A DNA stretch of 64,000 nt from Dethiosulfatibacter sp. (GCA_019084435.1 JAHRFV010000327.1:1-64000); one strand, 5' to 3'. Positions 16,072 to 24,979 are shown, counted from the stretch's first letter. Notes: generated from the letters alone by a model not told the origin. Program-made: numbers and translations.

Positions 16072-16770
16072 TTAGTGTTGAATCAAAGAAAGCCGCTTTT
16101 CTAGCGACTCAATTGGGGTGCCAGTATTCTCTTTTGGTAGTTTGGGTTTTACCTTATCCAGCAGAGAGTTGGTAACAGCTCTGCGGCTAAAGGCATAGGT
16201 AAAGTCATCGGTCTGATTTCGTTTCTTTTCATCCTCCAAGATGCCATCAGCAAATCCAAGTTCGATGGCCTTCTTTGCATTGAGCCAGGTCTCAGCATCC
16301 ATAAGGTGGGAGAGCTTTGTTCTTGACTGGCCTGTCTTAATTTCGTAGGCATTGATGATGCTCTCTTTAACTTCAGAAAGCATGGCAATGGCCTTTTTCA
16401 TCTCCTCGCTGTCCCCAATGGCCACTGTAAGGGGGTTATGGACCATCATTAGTGCTGTTGGTGCCATAAGCACCGTTGTCCCCGCCATGGCGATGACTGA
16501 GGCAGCAGAAGCGGCAATGCCATCAATCTTTACGGTAACAGTGCCTTTGTAATCCATTAGCATGGTGTAAATCTGACTAGCAGCAATGCAATCACCTCCT
16601 GGAGAATTGAGCCAAATAACTATGTCACCCTCACCAGCAGTAAGCTCTGCTTTAAATGCCTTTGGGGTGACATCATCGTCAAACCATGAGTCTTCGGCAA
16701 TAACGCCGTCTAGATAAAGTGTTCGGACACCAGTGTTTTCATCTCGTGCCCAGTTCCAAAACTTCTTCAT
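16072..16770 (-). CDS. Phage ClpP-like head maturation protease
   Basis: The 232-residue ClpP-family protease has IWLNSPGGD near 52-60, the serine nucleophile in the AASAASVIAMAG segment (about 85-96) and the histidine in MVHNPLT (about 109-115). ClpP-type capsid proteases cut the scaffold domain from the capsid protein and portal-associated scaffolds. Its start overlaps the portal stop by 4 bp. Confidence 0.95.
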   Translation of the reverse strand: MKKFWNWARDENTGVRTLYLDGVIAEDSWFDDDVTPKAFKAELTAGEGDIVIWLNSPGGDCIAASQIYTMLMDYKGTVTVKIDGIAASAASVIAMAGTTVLMAPTALMMVHNPLTVAIGDSEEMKKAIAMLSEVKESIINAYEIKTGQSRTKLSHLMDAETWLNAKKAIELGFADGILEDEKKRNQTDDFTYAFSRRAVTNSLLDKVKPKLPKENTGTPIESLEKRLSLIQH

Positions 16771-18023
16771 TTAGGTTCCTCCGTTTCTTTAATATTTGCG
16801 AACGCGCCTGCGTCCTGTAATTTTGTCATGGCACCGTTAATTAAATAAAGGTCGCCACCTAAGGATTCTGGAATTCTATCCAGATTTTCAAGCTCTCTGA
16901 TATCATTGGCGCTCATCCAACCATTTTGACGGGCAGTGGCATAGCCGCTCATACGACTAACATAGTCTCCACGCAGAAGGCCATCCACGTTAAACTTGAT
17001 AAAGACATTAGGTTTCTCGCTTTCCATGAGTAGAGCTCTGCACATGGACTGTTCCCAGCGGACCACCCAAGGATCGAGAGTGTATTTTACGAACTCAAGT
17101 GATTGCTGCTCGATGTTACTAAAGGATGACTTCTCTAAATCAGCAAGCATATGAGGAGGGACTCTGAAGATACGAGCGATCTCATTGATCTGGAACTTTC
17201 TAGTTTCAAGGAACTGTGCCTGCTCTGGTGAAATACCTATAGGCTGATACTTCATACCTTCTTCAAGAACAGCCACCCGGTGAGCATTACCACTTCCTTG
17301 ATAAGCAGCGTTCCATGATTCTTTAATCTTCTGAGGATCCTTGATGGTACCGGGATGTTCTAAGACGCCACCCGGTGAAGCCCCATTAGCAAAAAACTTA
17401 GCTCCATATTCTTCAGTAGCTATGGCAAGGCCCACAGCATTTTTCGCCATGGCAATGGGTGAATAGCCTACCAGCCCATCAAAGCCAAGTCCTGGGATAT
17501 GAAGAACATCCGATGGTGAAAGATACACTTGATGTTCTCTGCCAAGAGTAGGCATATCCTCATTGCCACGCTGATACAAATAGAAAAGCCGACCACTTGA
17601 ATCGCGATCGACCGTCATTTTGTTTGGTATCAGTGGGTAGAGAGAAATCACTTCACCTCGTGCATTTCGAATAATCTGAGCATAGGCATTTCCCCATAAT
17701 AAAAGATGACTCATCAGCGTCTCTCTAAACGCAAAAGAAGTCATCTCAGGGTTTGGTTCATCATGAAGCAGTTTATATAGCGGGTGTTTTAAGTTTTTCT
17801 CCTTGCCACCTGAATCATTGTACTTATAGACATGAAGTGGTAGGCCAGCCAACGTTTCAGATAAGATTCTCACACAGCTATACACTGCTGTCATCTGCAT
17901 GGCGGTTTGTTCATTGACTGGTTTTCCAGCGCTGGTGCTTCCAAAAAAGAAGCTGTAGCGGCTGCCACCAAGAGCGTCTTTAGGCTTATCTCGGGCCTTG
18001 AATATTCCTTGCAATATTCCCAT
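16767..18023 (-). CDS. Phage portal protein (HK97 family)
   Basis: From ATG 18023 (GGAGG 9 nt upstream) the protein has 418 residues. It has QTAMQMTAVYSCVRILSETLA near 40-60, LLLWGNAYAQIIRN near 110, the long central helix region and the FRVPPHMLADLEKSSFSNIEQQ motif near 290, all diagnostic for HK97-type portals. It forms the dodecameric DNA entry ring. Confidence 0.96.
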   Translation of the reverse strand: MGILQGIFKARDKPKDALGGSRYSFFFGSTSAGKPVNEQTAMQMTAVYSCVRILSETLAGLPLHVYKYNDSGGKEKNLKHPLYKLLHDEPNPEMTSFAFRETLMSHLLLWGNAYAQIIRNARGEVISLYPLIPNKMTVDRDSSGRLFYLYQRGNEDMPTLGREHQVYLSPSDVLHIPGLGFDGLVGYSPIAMAKNAVGLAIATEEYGAKFFANGASPGGVLEHPGTIKDPQKIKESWNAAYQGSGNAHRVAVLEEGMKYQPIGISPEQAQFLETRKFQINEIARIFRVPPHMLADLEKSSFSNIEQQSLEFVKYTLDPWVVRWEQSMCRALLMESEKPNVFIKFNVDGLLRGDYVSRMSGYATARQNGWMSANDIRELENLDRIPESLGGDLYLINGAMTKLQDAGAFANIKETEEPK

Positions 18024-18041
18024 GGACATCAACCTCCTTTC

Positions 18042-19643
18042 CTAAAATACGAGCAATCCTCGATCATCATAAACGGAATTACCAGTTTCTCCACCACAGC
18101 GGATCGCTCGGTCAAGAGCCATGATTGTGGCTACAGCACCGTCAATCTTCTCGGTGGATTTTTCTTTGTCTGCTTTGATATTGCCAGCAGGATCGGTTCT
18201 AATAAAAATGTTATCCATCATCCAGCGGAGAACAGGATGACCACCGTGAGCGATTTTCTGCTCTAGTGTGAGCTTCATCAGTTCCTTAGTTGGAGGAGAC
18301 ATGTCTTTGAAACCCTGTCCAAAAGGTACAACAGTGAAACCTAAATTCTCTAAGTTCTGTGTCATCTGAACTGCGCCCCATCGGTCAAAGGCGATCTCCC
18401 TGATGTTATATTTCATTCCAAGTTCCTCAATGAAAGTCTCGATGAAACCGTAATGGACTACGTTACCTTCGGTAGTAAGAAGGAAGCCTTGTTTTTCCCA
18501 AACATCATAATTGACATGATCCCGTCTAACCCTAAGGTCAATGCTGTCTTCAGGTATCCAGAAGTATGGAAGAACCACATACTTGTCATCTTCATCCTGT
18601 GGAGGGAAGACAAGTACAAAGGCCGTAATGTCAGTGGAAGATGATAAGTCCAGCCCGCCATAACAGACGCGACCTTTGAGGGCTTCTGGATTAACCGGGA
18701 AAGCACAGGCATCCCATTTATCCATAGGCATCCAGCGAATAGCCTGCTTAACCCATTGATTGAGTCGAAGCTGCCTGAAGCTGTTTTCCTCAGCGGGGTT
18801 TTGTCTAGCAGATTCATAGGCCATTTTTACTTTATCAATACTGACAGTGATGCCAAGGGATGGGTTTGCTTTCTTCCACACCTTTGGGTCGGACCAGTCA
18901 TCTTCTAGATCTGCACCATAAATCACTGGATAGAAGGTAGGGTCATTCTTTCTTCCTGCCATAATATCCAGTGCTTTTTGATGAACCTCCCAGCAGATGC
19001 TGTTTTGATTATCTCCGGCGGTGGTGATAAGAAAGTACAATGGCTGCATCCTGGCATCACCACTACCTTTGGTCATAACATCGTAGAGTTTTCTATTCGG
19101 TTGAGTATGGAGCTCATCAAATACAACCCCATGGGTATTAAAACCGTGTTTGTTTCCAACATCGGCAGAAAGCACTTGATAGATGCTTCCAGTAGGTTGA
19201 TAGATCAGTCTTTTCTGTGAGTCCAGAATCTTTACCCGCTTGGATAAGGCTGGGCACATTCGCACCATGTCTGCTGCCACGTTAAAAACGATGGAGGCTT
19301 GGTTACGATCCGCAGCGCAGCCATAAACCTCAGCACGTTCTTCATTATCACCACAGGTTAAGAGCAGGGCAACAGCCGCCGCAAGCTCACTTTTTCCCAT
19401 CTTCTTTGGTATCTCTACATAAGCAGTATTAAACTGACGATAACCATTTGGTTTTATGGTTCCAAATAAATCGCGGATGATTTGCTCTTGCCAATCTATC
19501 AGTTCAAAGGGCTTTCCAGCCCAGGTTCCTTTGGTGTGGGAGAGGCATTCAATAAAACCTACTGCATAGTCCGCCATCTCCTTGCTGTAATGAGAATCCT
19601 TCGCCATGTAAGAGGTTGGTTTATACTTCTTTAGTTTTCGGAT
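18042..19643 (-). CDS. terL: Terminase large subunit
   Basis: The ATPase domain has a Walker A variant IPKKMGKSE near residue 82, Walker B VVFDELH near 180, and the nuclease domain has GGLDLSSSTD near 335 with later acidic residues. It pumps DNA into the prohead and cuts concatemers. The first ATG (19607) has no ribosome site. Twelve codons further upstream, in frame, an ATC at 19643 lies 9 nt after AAAGGAGG; the added residues IRKLKKYKPTSY are the type of N-terminus seen in this TerL family. I therefore place the start at ATC 19643, with 19607 as the alternative. Confidence 0.93.
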   Translation of the reverse strand: MRKLKKYKPTSYMAKDSHYSKEMADYAVGFIECLSHTKGTWAGKPFELIDWQEQIIRDLFGTIKPNGYRQFNTAYVEIPKKMGKSELAAAVALLLTCGDNEERAEVYGCAADRNQASIVFNVAADMVRMCPALSKRVKILDSQKRLIYQPTGSIYQVLSADVGNKHGFNTHGVVFDELHTQPNRKLYDVMTKGSGDARMQPLYFLITTAGDNQNSICWEVHQKALDIMAGRKNDPTFYPVIYGADLEDDWSDPKVWKKANPSLGITVSIDKVKMAYESARQNPAEENSFRQLRLNQWVKQAIRWMPMDKWDACAFPVNPEALKGRVCYGGLDLSSSTDITAFVLVFPPQDEDDKYVVLPYFWIPEDSIDLRVRRDHVNYDVWEKQGFLLTTEGNVVHYGFIETFIEELGMKYNIREIAFDRWGAVQMTQNLENLGFTVVPFGQGFKDMSPPTKELMKLTLEQKIAHGGHPVLRWMMDNIFIRTDPAGNIKADKEKSTEKIDGAVATIMALDRAIRCGGETGNSVYDDRGLLVF

Positions 19644-19748
19644 ATGCGGACACCTCCTTTAAAAAGACATAAAAAATAGACCCTAAGGTCTTCTGTAACG
19701 AGGAAAAGAGCCATACAGCCCTGTTCCTTTATGCGTTTTATCTTGTTG

Positions 19749-19973
19749 TTAATTGTATTTCTTCATGAATATTTCAAGTGCAGCTTGCGCATTGGCGTCG
19801 ATGGGTTCAATGTCCCAGCCTCTATCAAAGTTTGCAATGATCTGGCCATCTCGCTTTAACATCAGTTTTGATATTCTACCCTCATCAATGCCGTAAGGGG
19901 AGCCTAAGTCAAAGCTTTTAATCCAGTAGTGAATGGTTCTGTTTTCGACTTCGATTTTACCTTCTCTCCACAT
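19749..19973 (-). CDS. Small phage protein of unknown function (74 aa)
   Basis: The 74-residue protein (VENRTIHYWIKSFDLGSPYG, then FDRGWDIEP) has the look of the short phage/ICE proteins annotated as DUF7678. A GGAGG site precedes the start. It belongs to a run of small genes (19.7-21.7 kb) between the terminase large subunit and the DNA methyltransferase. No function is known. Confidence 0.7.
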   Translation of the reverse strand: MWREGKIEVENRTIHYWIKSFDLGSPYGIDEGRISKLMLKRDGQIIANFDRGWDIEPIDANAQAALEIFMKKYN

Positions 19974-19987
19974 GGTCTAAGTCCTCC

Positions 19988-20344
19988 TTAAATGCTAACC
20001 AAGATGGCTGGTAGAATTTGCTTTTCGCCGGTCTGCCAGTCAGTGTAGCTTGTCTTAACCTTGGTAAGTCCGTCTATCCTACAGCCGTGCTTTTCAAACT
20101 CGGCAAGGGTTGCGATCAGTCCTGAGAAGGTGCTTGAAATGGTAATGTGGTCTATTCCGTAGGCTCTGCAGGCTTTAACAATGGGTTCAATATCGTAATC
20201 CCAAATGACCTCAGAAAAGTCGATGGTGTCGTTTCCTGCTTCCTTGCTTCTTTCGTAAGCCCAGTACATGGTGCTGTTGATTCCTGATTCCTTAAAGTTT
20301 GCGCCGGTTGCTTTGGCTTCTTCAAATGCTTTGATTTCTTTCAT
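19988..20344 (-). CDS. Phage protein of unknown function (DUF7698-like, 118 aa)
   Basis: The start is ATG 20344, 8 nt after GGAGG. The protein has FEEAKATGANFKESGINSTM and the DHITISSTFSGLIATLAEFE segment that recur in small phage proteins near terminases. It is preceded by a promoter-like box (20387-20415), so this gene and the next small gene may form a separately controlled unit. Function unknown. Confidence 0.7.
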   Translation of the reverse strand: MKEIKAFEEAKATGANFKESGINSTMYWAYERSKEAGNDTIDFSEVIWDYDIEPIVKACRAYGIDHITISSTFSGLIATLAEFEKHGCRIDGLTKVKTSYTDWQTGEKQILPAILVSI

Positions 20345-20386
20345 GTTCTCATCCTCCATTTAGTGTGGTTTTGTTTTGGTATTACA

Positions 20387-20415
20387 TATATCACTCTAAA
20401 CGAGAATAATAGCAA
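20387..20415 (-). promoter_or_regulatory. Promoter-like box, family 1 copy 2
   Basis: On the - strand: TTGCTA, 17-bp spacer ending TTTAGAGT, GATATA. Same plan as at 3945-3973 and 21713-21741. It is 42 nt upstream of the DUF7698-like gene start. Confidence 0.55.
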
Positions 20416-20455
20416 GTCATTTATGTAGTAATAGAGCAGGTTTCTGGTGTAGAGG

Positions 20456-20767
20456 CTAATCTTCAATCCCACAGTAGCGTGGATAGTCGTAGCCTTCAGG
20501 ATTGGTGAGTATCTTTTCACCGGTGTCTTTGTTAATGACCCTAATGCATCGAAGCTCACCTTTTTCGTTGGTCCCACCATCTGACTTCTTGATCCAGGGC
20601 TGATCCTCTAGAAAATCACTGGTGAACTTCTTGAACTCTGAATCACTGAGTTCAACTTCTCGAATCACAGTGTATTCGGAGCCAATGACGCCATCTTCCT
20701 TTGCTTCTTCAGTTGCTTCTTTTAGTTCCTTAAAGTTGTAGAACTTTCGACCAAATAACGCCTTCAT
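20456..20767 (-). CDS. Phage protein of unknown function (103 aa)
   Basis: The protein (MKALFGRKFYNFKELKEATE..., then GTNEKGELRCIRVINKDTGE) is a small mixed alpha/beta protein typical of Firmicute phage accessory regions (DUF6329-like). Its start overlaps the stop of the DUF4314 gene by 4 bp. Function unknown. Confidence 0.7.
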   Translation of the reverse strand: MKALFGRKFYNFKELKEATEEAKEDGVIGSEYTVIREVELSDSEFKKFTSDFLEDQPWIKKSDGGTNEKGELRCIRVINKDTGEKILTNPEGYDYPRYCGIED

Positions 20768-21012
20768 TGCTGTGACTCCTTCCTAGAATTTTCATCAATG
20801 ACCTTACAGGAATCAATGCCGTAAACCACATTCAAGCTGCTGCCGTTGTCCCACTGAACCATGATGGAGCCTGTGTCATCCACGCCCCACACGGTGCCTT
20901 TTGTGCCCGTTGGCGGTGCTTGCACATCATCCATCCAAAGGAGCTGGACCCTGGCGCCAGCGGGGTACTGCTTGCGCAGGTGGGCCAGTCTTTCTTTACT
21001 GATCGGTTTCAC
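20764..21012 (-). CDS. DUF4314 family phage protein (82 aa)
   Basis: The best start is GTG 21012, 8 nt after GGAGG; the longer frame to 21138 lies inside the upstream gene. The core YPAGARVQLLWMDDVQAPP, GTKGTVWGVDD and WDNGSSLNVVYG is characteristic of DUF4314, a small beta-barrel (SH3-like) protein found in phages and conjugative elements. Function unknown. Confidence 0.82.
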   Translation of the reverse strand: MKPISKERLAHLRKQYPAGARVQLLWMDDVQAPPTGTKGTVWGVDDTGSIMVQWDNGSSLNVVYGIDSCKVIDENSRKESQQ

Positions 21013-21679
21013 TGGGAGCACCTCCTTTGAAAGCACTGCTGCCTGAAAGGTTTTGAAGGAGAATCTTTCTGTGGGTTTTGAATTCTTCTCCAATAAATCC
21101 GAGGCGGAGAAGGAAGCAGCGAAATGCGTATTTCTCATTGTCGACTTCTTTCTCTTTTACGGTGATTCTCTTTTGGGTTTTCGCCATCTCACAAAGCTTT
21201 GTAATGAACTGGGAGTAGGCTTTTATCTCGTCTGGGTTTGGCAGTTTTGAAAACCAAGGGAAGCTAATGCGTTTTTCATCGGCTTCAATGGGAAGGGCTT
21301 CCACATCAAGCGCTTTCTTAATGAGGCTGCCTTTTGCCTCTAACAGTTTAGCTAGCTTCTCCAGGTCTTCATCGGAAAGGGAGTCTTTTGGTATCTGGAT
21401 GATGAGTCCAGTTTCCTCGGTCTCTGCTTCAGCAGGAGTGGGTTCATCCACATCAGCTTCAAACCCTGCATCTTGTAGCTTTTTCATCAGCGTCTTGATA
21501 TTGTCCTGATCCAATTCGTTGTCAAAGGTTAGCTCTCCGTCTTTTCCGATGTGGTAGGGTCCGACCTGGTAAGCACAAGATGGAATTCCCAGGTATTTTG
21601 AAGGAATCTCTGTGATTTCACTGATGAGCTTCACCAGCTTTTTACGTTCGTTACCAGTTACGTTGTAATTGATTTTCAT
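20996..21679 (-). CDS. Phage protein of unknown function, two-part (227 aa)
   Basis: Residues 1-75 form a compact domain (KKLVKLISEITEIPSKYLG, AYQVGPYHIGKDGELTFDNE), an acidic linker follows (PTPAEAETEETG) and residues about 95-220 contain an LEKLAKLLEAKGSLIKKALD helix region. The pattern matches phage proteins often labelled virulence-related without support. A promoter-like box lies upstream. It overlaps the DUF4314 gene by 17 bp. Confidence 0.7.
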   Translation of the reverse strand: MKINYNVTGNERKKLVKLISEITEIPSKYLGIPSCAYQVGPYHIGKDGELTFDNELDQDNIKTLMKKLQDAGFEADVDEPTPAEAETEETGLIIQIPKDSLSDEDLEKLAKLLEAKGSLIKKALDVEALPIEADEKRISFPWFSKLPNPDEIKAYSQFITKLCEMAKTQKRITVKEKEVDNEKYAFRCFLLRLGFIGEEFKTHRKILLQNLSGSSAFKGGAPSETDQ

Positions 21680-21712
21680 GGTATTGACCTCCTTGTTATT
21701 TTGCTTACTACA

Positions 21713-21741
21713 TATATCACTCTAAGTGATGTTAATAGCAA
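21713..21741 (-). promoter_or_regulatory. Promoter-like box, family 1 copy 3
   Basis: On the - strand: TTGCTA, 17-bp spacer ending CTTAGAGT, GATATA followed by TGTAG. It is 33 nt upstream of the 227-aa gene. The stretch ACTTGCTATTA...TTAGAGTGATATATG is shared almost intact with copy 2. Confidence 0.55.
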
Positions 21742-21762
21742 GTCTATCTTTCGATAGTTGTG

Positions 21763-22995
21763 TTATTTATTTTCAGGGAGGTCACTGTAGCGGTACTCTT
21801 TGCCGCCACGCAGGAGATAGACATCATCTGAAGTCTGTGCTCCAGAAATGAACCTTTCGACTATGACGTCACAGAACTTCTCATCAAGCTCAATGGTGTG
21901 ACAGATTCGCTGGGTCTGATCACAGGCAATGAGGGTGCTGCCGGAGCCGCCAAAGGGATCCAGGACGATGCAGTTACTGAGACTTGAATTGAGAATAGGA
22001 TGGGCCACAAGAGCCACCGGCTTCATGGTTGGATGAGAGCCATTCTTCTTAGGTTTTTCAAATTCCCAGATGGTCGTTTGCTTTCGATCGGCATACCAGT
22101 TGTGCTTGCCTTTCTTCTTCCATCCAAAGAGCACCGGTTCATGCTGCCACTGATAAGGGGACCGACCAAGAACCAACGATTGCTTTTTCCAGATGCAGGT
22201 GCCGGAGAGATAGAAGCCAGCTTCAGAGAATGCCTTTCTAAAGTTCAGCCCTTCCGTATCTGCATGGAAAACATAGATGGAAGAATCCTGTGTCATGACA
22301 GCTTCCGTATTGGTAAAGGCAGCCAGTAGGAATTCATAGAAAGCAGAATCACCCATGTTGTCGTTTTTGATTTTACCGGCTGAGCCTTCATAGTTTACAT
22401 TGTAAGGGGGATCTGTAACCACAAGGTTTGCCAGCTTTCCATCCATGAGAAGCGTGAAGGTTTCTGCCTTTGTAGAATCACCGCAGACCAGTCTATGGGG
22501 ACCAAGTTTCCAAACATCACCAAGTTTTGTCATGGCGGGTTTTTCCAACTCTGCATCCACATCAAACTCATCATCATGTATGCCTTCCTTCAAGGAATCC
22601 TTAAACAGGTCATCCAGTTCAGAAGGATCAAAACCAGTAAGGGAAACATCGAAATCCGCACCCTGCAGATCAGCAATAAGAAGAGCTAGCTTATCCTTAT
22701 CCCAGTCGCCACTGATTTTATTTAGGGCAATGTTGAGGGCCTTTTCTTTATCTTCATCCATCTCGATGACTACACACTCAACTTCGGTCATTCCTAAGTC
22801 CAGGAGCACTTTCAATCTCTGGTGGCCACCTACAACTCTGCCGGTTGTCTTGTTCCAGATGACTGGTTCAACATAACCAAACTGCTCAATGGAGCGCTTG
22901 AGTTTATCGTATTCTGCATCCCCGGGTTTTAAATCCTTACGCGGATTATAATCAGCGGGAAGTAAGAGCTTAGTTTTCAGTTTTTCAATCTTCAT
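21763..22995 (-). CDS. ParB-domain DNA adenine/cytosine-N4 methyltransferase
   Basis: Residues 1-120 are a ParB/Srx-like nuclease-fold domain (PADYNPRKDLK, GYVEPVIWNKTTGRVVGGHQR). Residues about 185-400 are a beta-class methyltransferase: the DPPY motif in VVTDPPYNVNYEG comes first and the SAM-binding DPFGGSGSTLIAC comes last. It would methylate an amino group on adenine (or cytosine N4) in phage or host DNA, a common way to escape restriction. The gene overlaps metK by 11 bp, coupling it to SAM supply. Confidence 0.92.
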   Translation of the reverse strand: MKIEKLKTKLLLPADYNPRKDLKPGDAEYDKLKRSIEQFGYVEPVIWNKTTGRVVGGHQRLKVLLDLGMTEVECVVIEMDEDKEKALNIALNKISGDWDKDKLALLIADLQGADFDVSLTGFDPSELDDLFKDSLKEGIHDDEFDVDAELEKPAMTKLGDVWKLGPHRLVCGDSTKAETFTLLMDGKLANLVVTDPPYNVNYEGSAGKIKNDNMGDSAFYEFLLAAFTNTEAVMTQDSSIYVFHADTEGLNFRKAFSEAGFYLSGTCIWKKQSLVLGRSPYQWQHEPVLFGWKKKGKHNWYADRKQTTIWEFEKPKKNGSHPTMKPVALVAHPILNSSLSNCIVLDPFGGSGSTLIACDQTQRICHTIELDEKFCDVIVERFISGAQTSDDVYLLRGGKEYRYSDLPENK

Positions 22996-24151
22996 ATCTT
23001 TCCGCCACCTTTCTCAAGTTTAAATTGAAATCCACGTTCTCCCACGGGAAGAGTGATGAGTTGAAGTGGCCGTAGGTTGCTGTATCGGAGTAGATTGCAT
23101 TTCGAAGGCGCAGCTTTTCAATGATGGCCGCTGGACGTAAGTTAAAGATCTCTTTTACCAGTTCACTTAAATCCTCATCACTGATTTTCCCTGTGCCAAA
23201 GGATGTCACATTAACCGCTACTGGATTTGCTTTTCCGATTGCATAAGAAATAGCGACCTCGCATTTATCAGCAAGCCCGCTCCAAACAATATTCTTAGCA
23301 ATATACCTGGCCATATAGGCACCACTTCTATCAACCTTAGTTGGGTCCTTTCCGCTGAGTGCGCCGCCACCATGGGAAGCCAGACCACCAAAGGTGTCGA
23401 CCATGATCTTTCTGCCAGTCAGCCCAGTATCAGCAGCAGGGCCACCCTCAACAAACCTGCCTGATGGATTGATGAGAATTTCTGTATCATCATCTAATGG
23501 AAAGTCCTCAAAGCATTGCCAGAGCACGTTGTTTAAGATATCTGATTCTAGCTGCTTTTGTGTTTTATCTTCGTGGTGCTGAACAGAAACTACCACAGTC
23601 TTAACGCGGATAGGTTTATCCCCATGATACTCAACTGTAACCTGTGCCTTTCCATCGGGGAGGATACCCTTGATGATTTTTCCCTTGCGACATTCATCAA
23701 TACGCTTTACGATTCTATGAGATAGAAGTAAAGGTAGAGGCAGTAGCTCACGGTTTTCGTTGGTAGCATAGCCATAGACAGTGCCTTGATCACCTGCACC
23801 GATGGAACCGTATGGATCAATAATTCCATTTCTTGCTTCAAGCGCTGTATCTACACCAGCAGCAATATCTACACTTTGATGATGTACAAACACAAATACT
23901 GTAAATTTCCATGGGTTATATCCTACCTCGCGAAGTACATTTTTTACGATAAGGCGGATGTTAATTTTCTCGCTGCAGGTGATCTCGCCCGCTACGATGA
24001 TTTTACCTTTAGTAGCCATGACCTCACAGGCCACACGTGAAGCTTTGTCTCTGCGAAGGCAGGCATCTAAAATACTGTCTGCGATTAAATCAGAAAGCTT
24101 ATCAGGATGTCCCTTGCAGACACTTTCTGCGGTTCTGAAGTTTTTACTCAT
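22985..24151 (-). CDS. metK: S-adenosylmethionine synthetase carried by the phage
   Basis: The 388-residue protein starts at ATG 24151 (GGGAGA 7 nt upstream). It contains the MetK signatures GHPDKLSD near the N-terminus, GAGDQG with the YATNE run near 115, and the GGGALSGKDPTKVDRSGAYMAR phosphate/metal loop (positions about 250-272; key residues G, K, D, K, D, R). The enzyme makes SAM from methionine and ATP. Full length compared with cellular MetK (about 390). Pairing with a methyltransferase suggests it feeds DNA methylation during infection. It may also replace host supply. Confidence 0.96.
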   Translation of the reverse strand: MSKNFRTAESVCKGHPDKLSDLIADSILDACLRRDKASRVACEVMATKGKIIVAGEITCSEKINIRLIVKNVLREVGYNPWKFTVFVFVHHQSVDIAAGVDTALEARNGIIDPYGSIGAGDQGTVYGYATNENRELLPLPLLLSHRIVKRIDECRKGKIIKGILPDGKAQVTVEYHGDKPIRVKTVVVSVQHHEDKTQKQLESDILNNVLWQCFEDFPLDDDTEILINPSGRFVEGGPAADTGLTGRKIMVDTFGGLASHGGGALSGKDPTKVDRSGAYMARYIAKNIVWSGLADKCEVAISYAIGKANPVAVNVTSFGTGKISDEDLSELVKEIFNLRPAAIIEKLRLRNAIYSDTATYGHFNSSLFPWENVDFNLNLRKVAERYED

Positions 24152-24171
24152 ATCATTATCTCCCATCTTTT

Positions 24172-24723
24172 TTATTTGCCCCTACGAGCAGAAAGAAGTC
24201 TTTCCATCACATCATCCTGAGGATTTGCTCCTTTGTAATCGCCAGTACAGTTTTCTTTTACGATCTGGAATATCTCAAACCACAGACGATTGGTTTGGTT
24301 CATGTAGTTCTGGCCCATAGATACATAAGGACTTTGAATGGCGTTACCAGTGGTAGGGTGTTTAGCAAGAAAACCATATTCAGTGATGGCTTCTTCACAC
24401 TGAATCCAACGAGCAACACTCATGGCATACCTTTCAAGGAGCTGCGGAGAAACCAGAGCAGCACAGCCACGCTGATCAAGCCACTGCCATGTGGCTTTGT
24501 AGATTTCACCTGCCACCAGAGCCTTGCCGTCTTTTTGAATGGCTTCAAGCATCTTATTTGGTTCAGGCATTTCTTGTCCCTCAAGATCTGCCGTATCGGA
24601 AAACTCCATCACGGTCAGTTTCCTACCACCAAGATTGCCTTCGGCTATTTTATCAGCCAGAGGTTTCTTTTTTGCCCCTGCACCAACACGAGCGCCACCT
24701 CTGTTCGTACCGTCTTTTGCCAA
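24172..24723 (-). CDS. Terminase small subunit, P27 family
   Basis: This 183-residue protein has the P27 features: a basic Gly/Ala-rich N-terminus (GGARVGAGAKKKPLADK), a helical middle (LLERYAMSVARWIQCEEAI) and the SPYVSMGQNYMNQTNRLWFE motif. It recognises phage DNA for packaging. The start is TTG with GGAGG 8 nt upstream. It is separated from terL by metK, the methyltransferase and five small genes, which is a non-minimal arrangement. Confidence 0.92.
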   Translation of the reverse strand: MAKDGTNRGGARVGAGAKKKPLADKIAEGNLGGRKLTVMEFSDTADLEGQEMPEPNKMLEAIQKDGKALVAGEIYKATWQWLDQRGCAALVSPQLLERYAMSVARWIQCEEAITEYGFLAKHPTTGNAIQSPYVSMGQNYMNQTNRLWFEIFQIVKENCTGDYKGANPQDDVMERLLSARRGK

Positions 24724-24885
24724 TGATCACACCTCCTTTAAAAATTTTTATATTTTTTTTCATGAAGCACGCCTTCAAATTAATTGAATGATTCTCAATA
24801 ATTTATTGTCTAAATTTTTATTGAATAGTGTTCGATAAAATCTAAGCTTGTTATATGACTTACAAACAACAAAACAACATATTTA

Positions 24886-24952
24886 TTGAAGTTTTACTTC
24901 AAATACTTCAAACAACTAAATATTTGACCAATTACTTCAATTTTGATATTAT
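24886..24952 (+). promoter_or_regulatory. Promoter and operator repeats of the + strand XRE cassette
   Basis: A sigma-A promoter reads TTGACC (24924-24929), 17-bp spacer, TATTAT (24947-24952). Around it are TTGAAGT-TTT-ACTTCAA (24886-24902, perfect 7-bp inverted repeat) and two more ACTTCAA copies at 24905-24911 and 24934-24940, the last one inside the promoter spacer. This is the layout of a repressor operator, most simply for the XRE protein encoded just downstream. Confidence 0.65.
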
Positions 24953-24979
24953 ACAATCAAAGCATAGGAGGTGCACGAT

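Noticed and set aside
20341..20580. 79-codon - strand frame overlapping two small phage genes
   Set aside because: It covers the promoter-like box at 20387-20415 and overlaps better-supported genes on both sides; no ribosome site.
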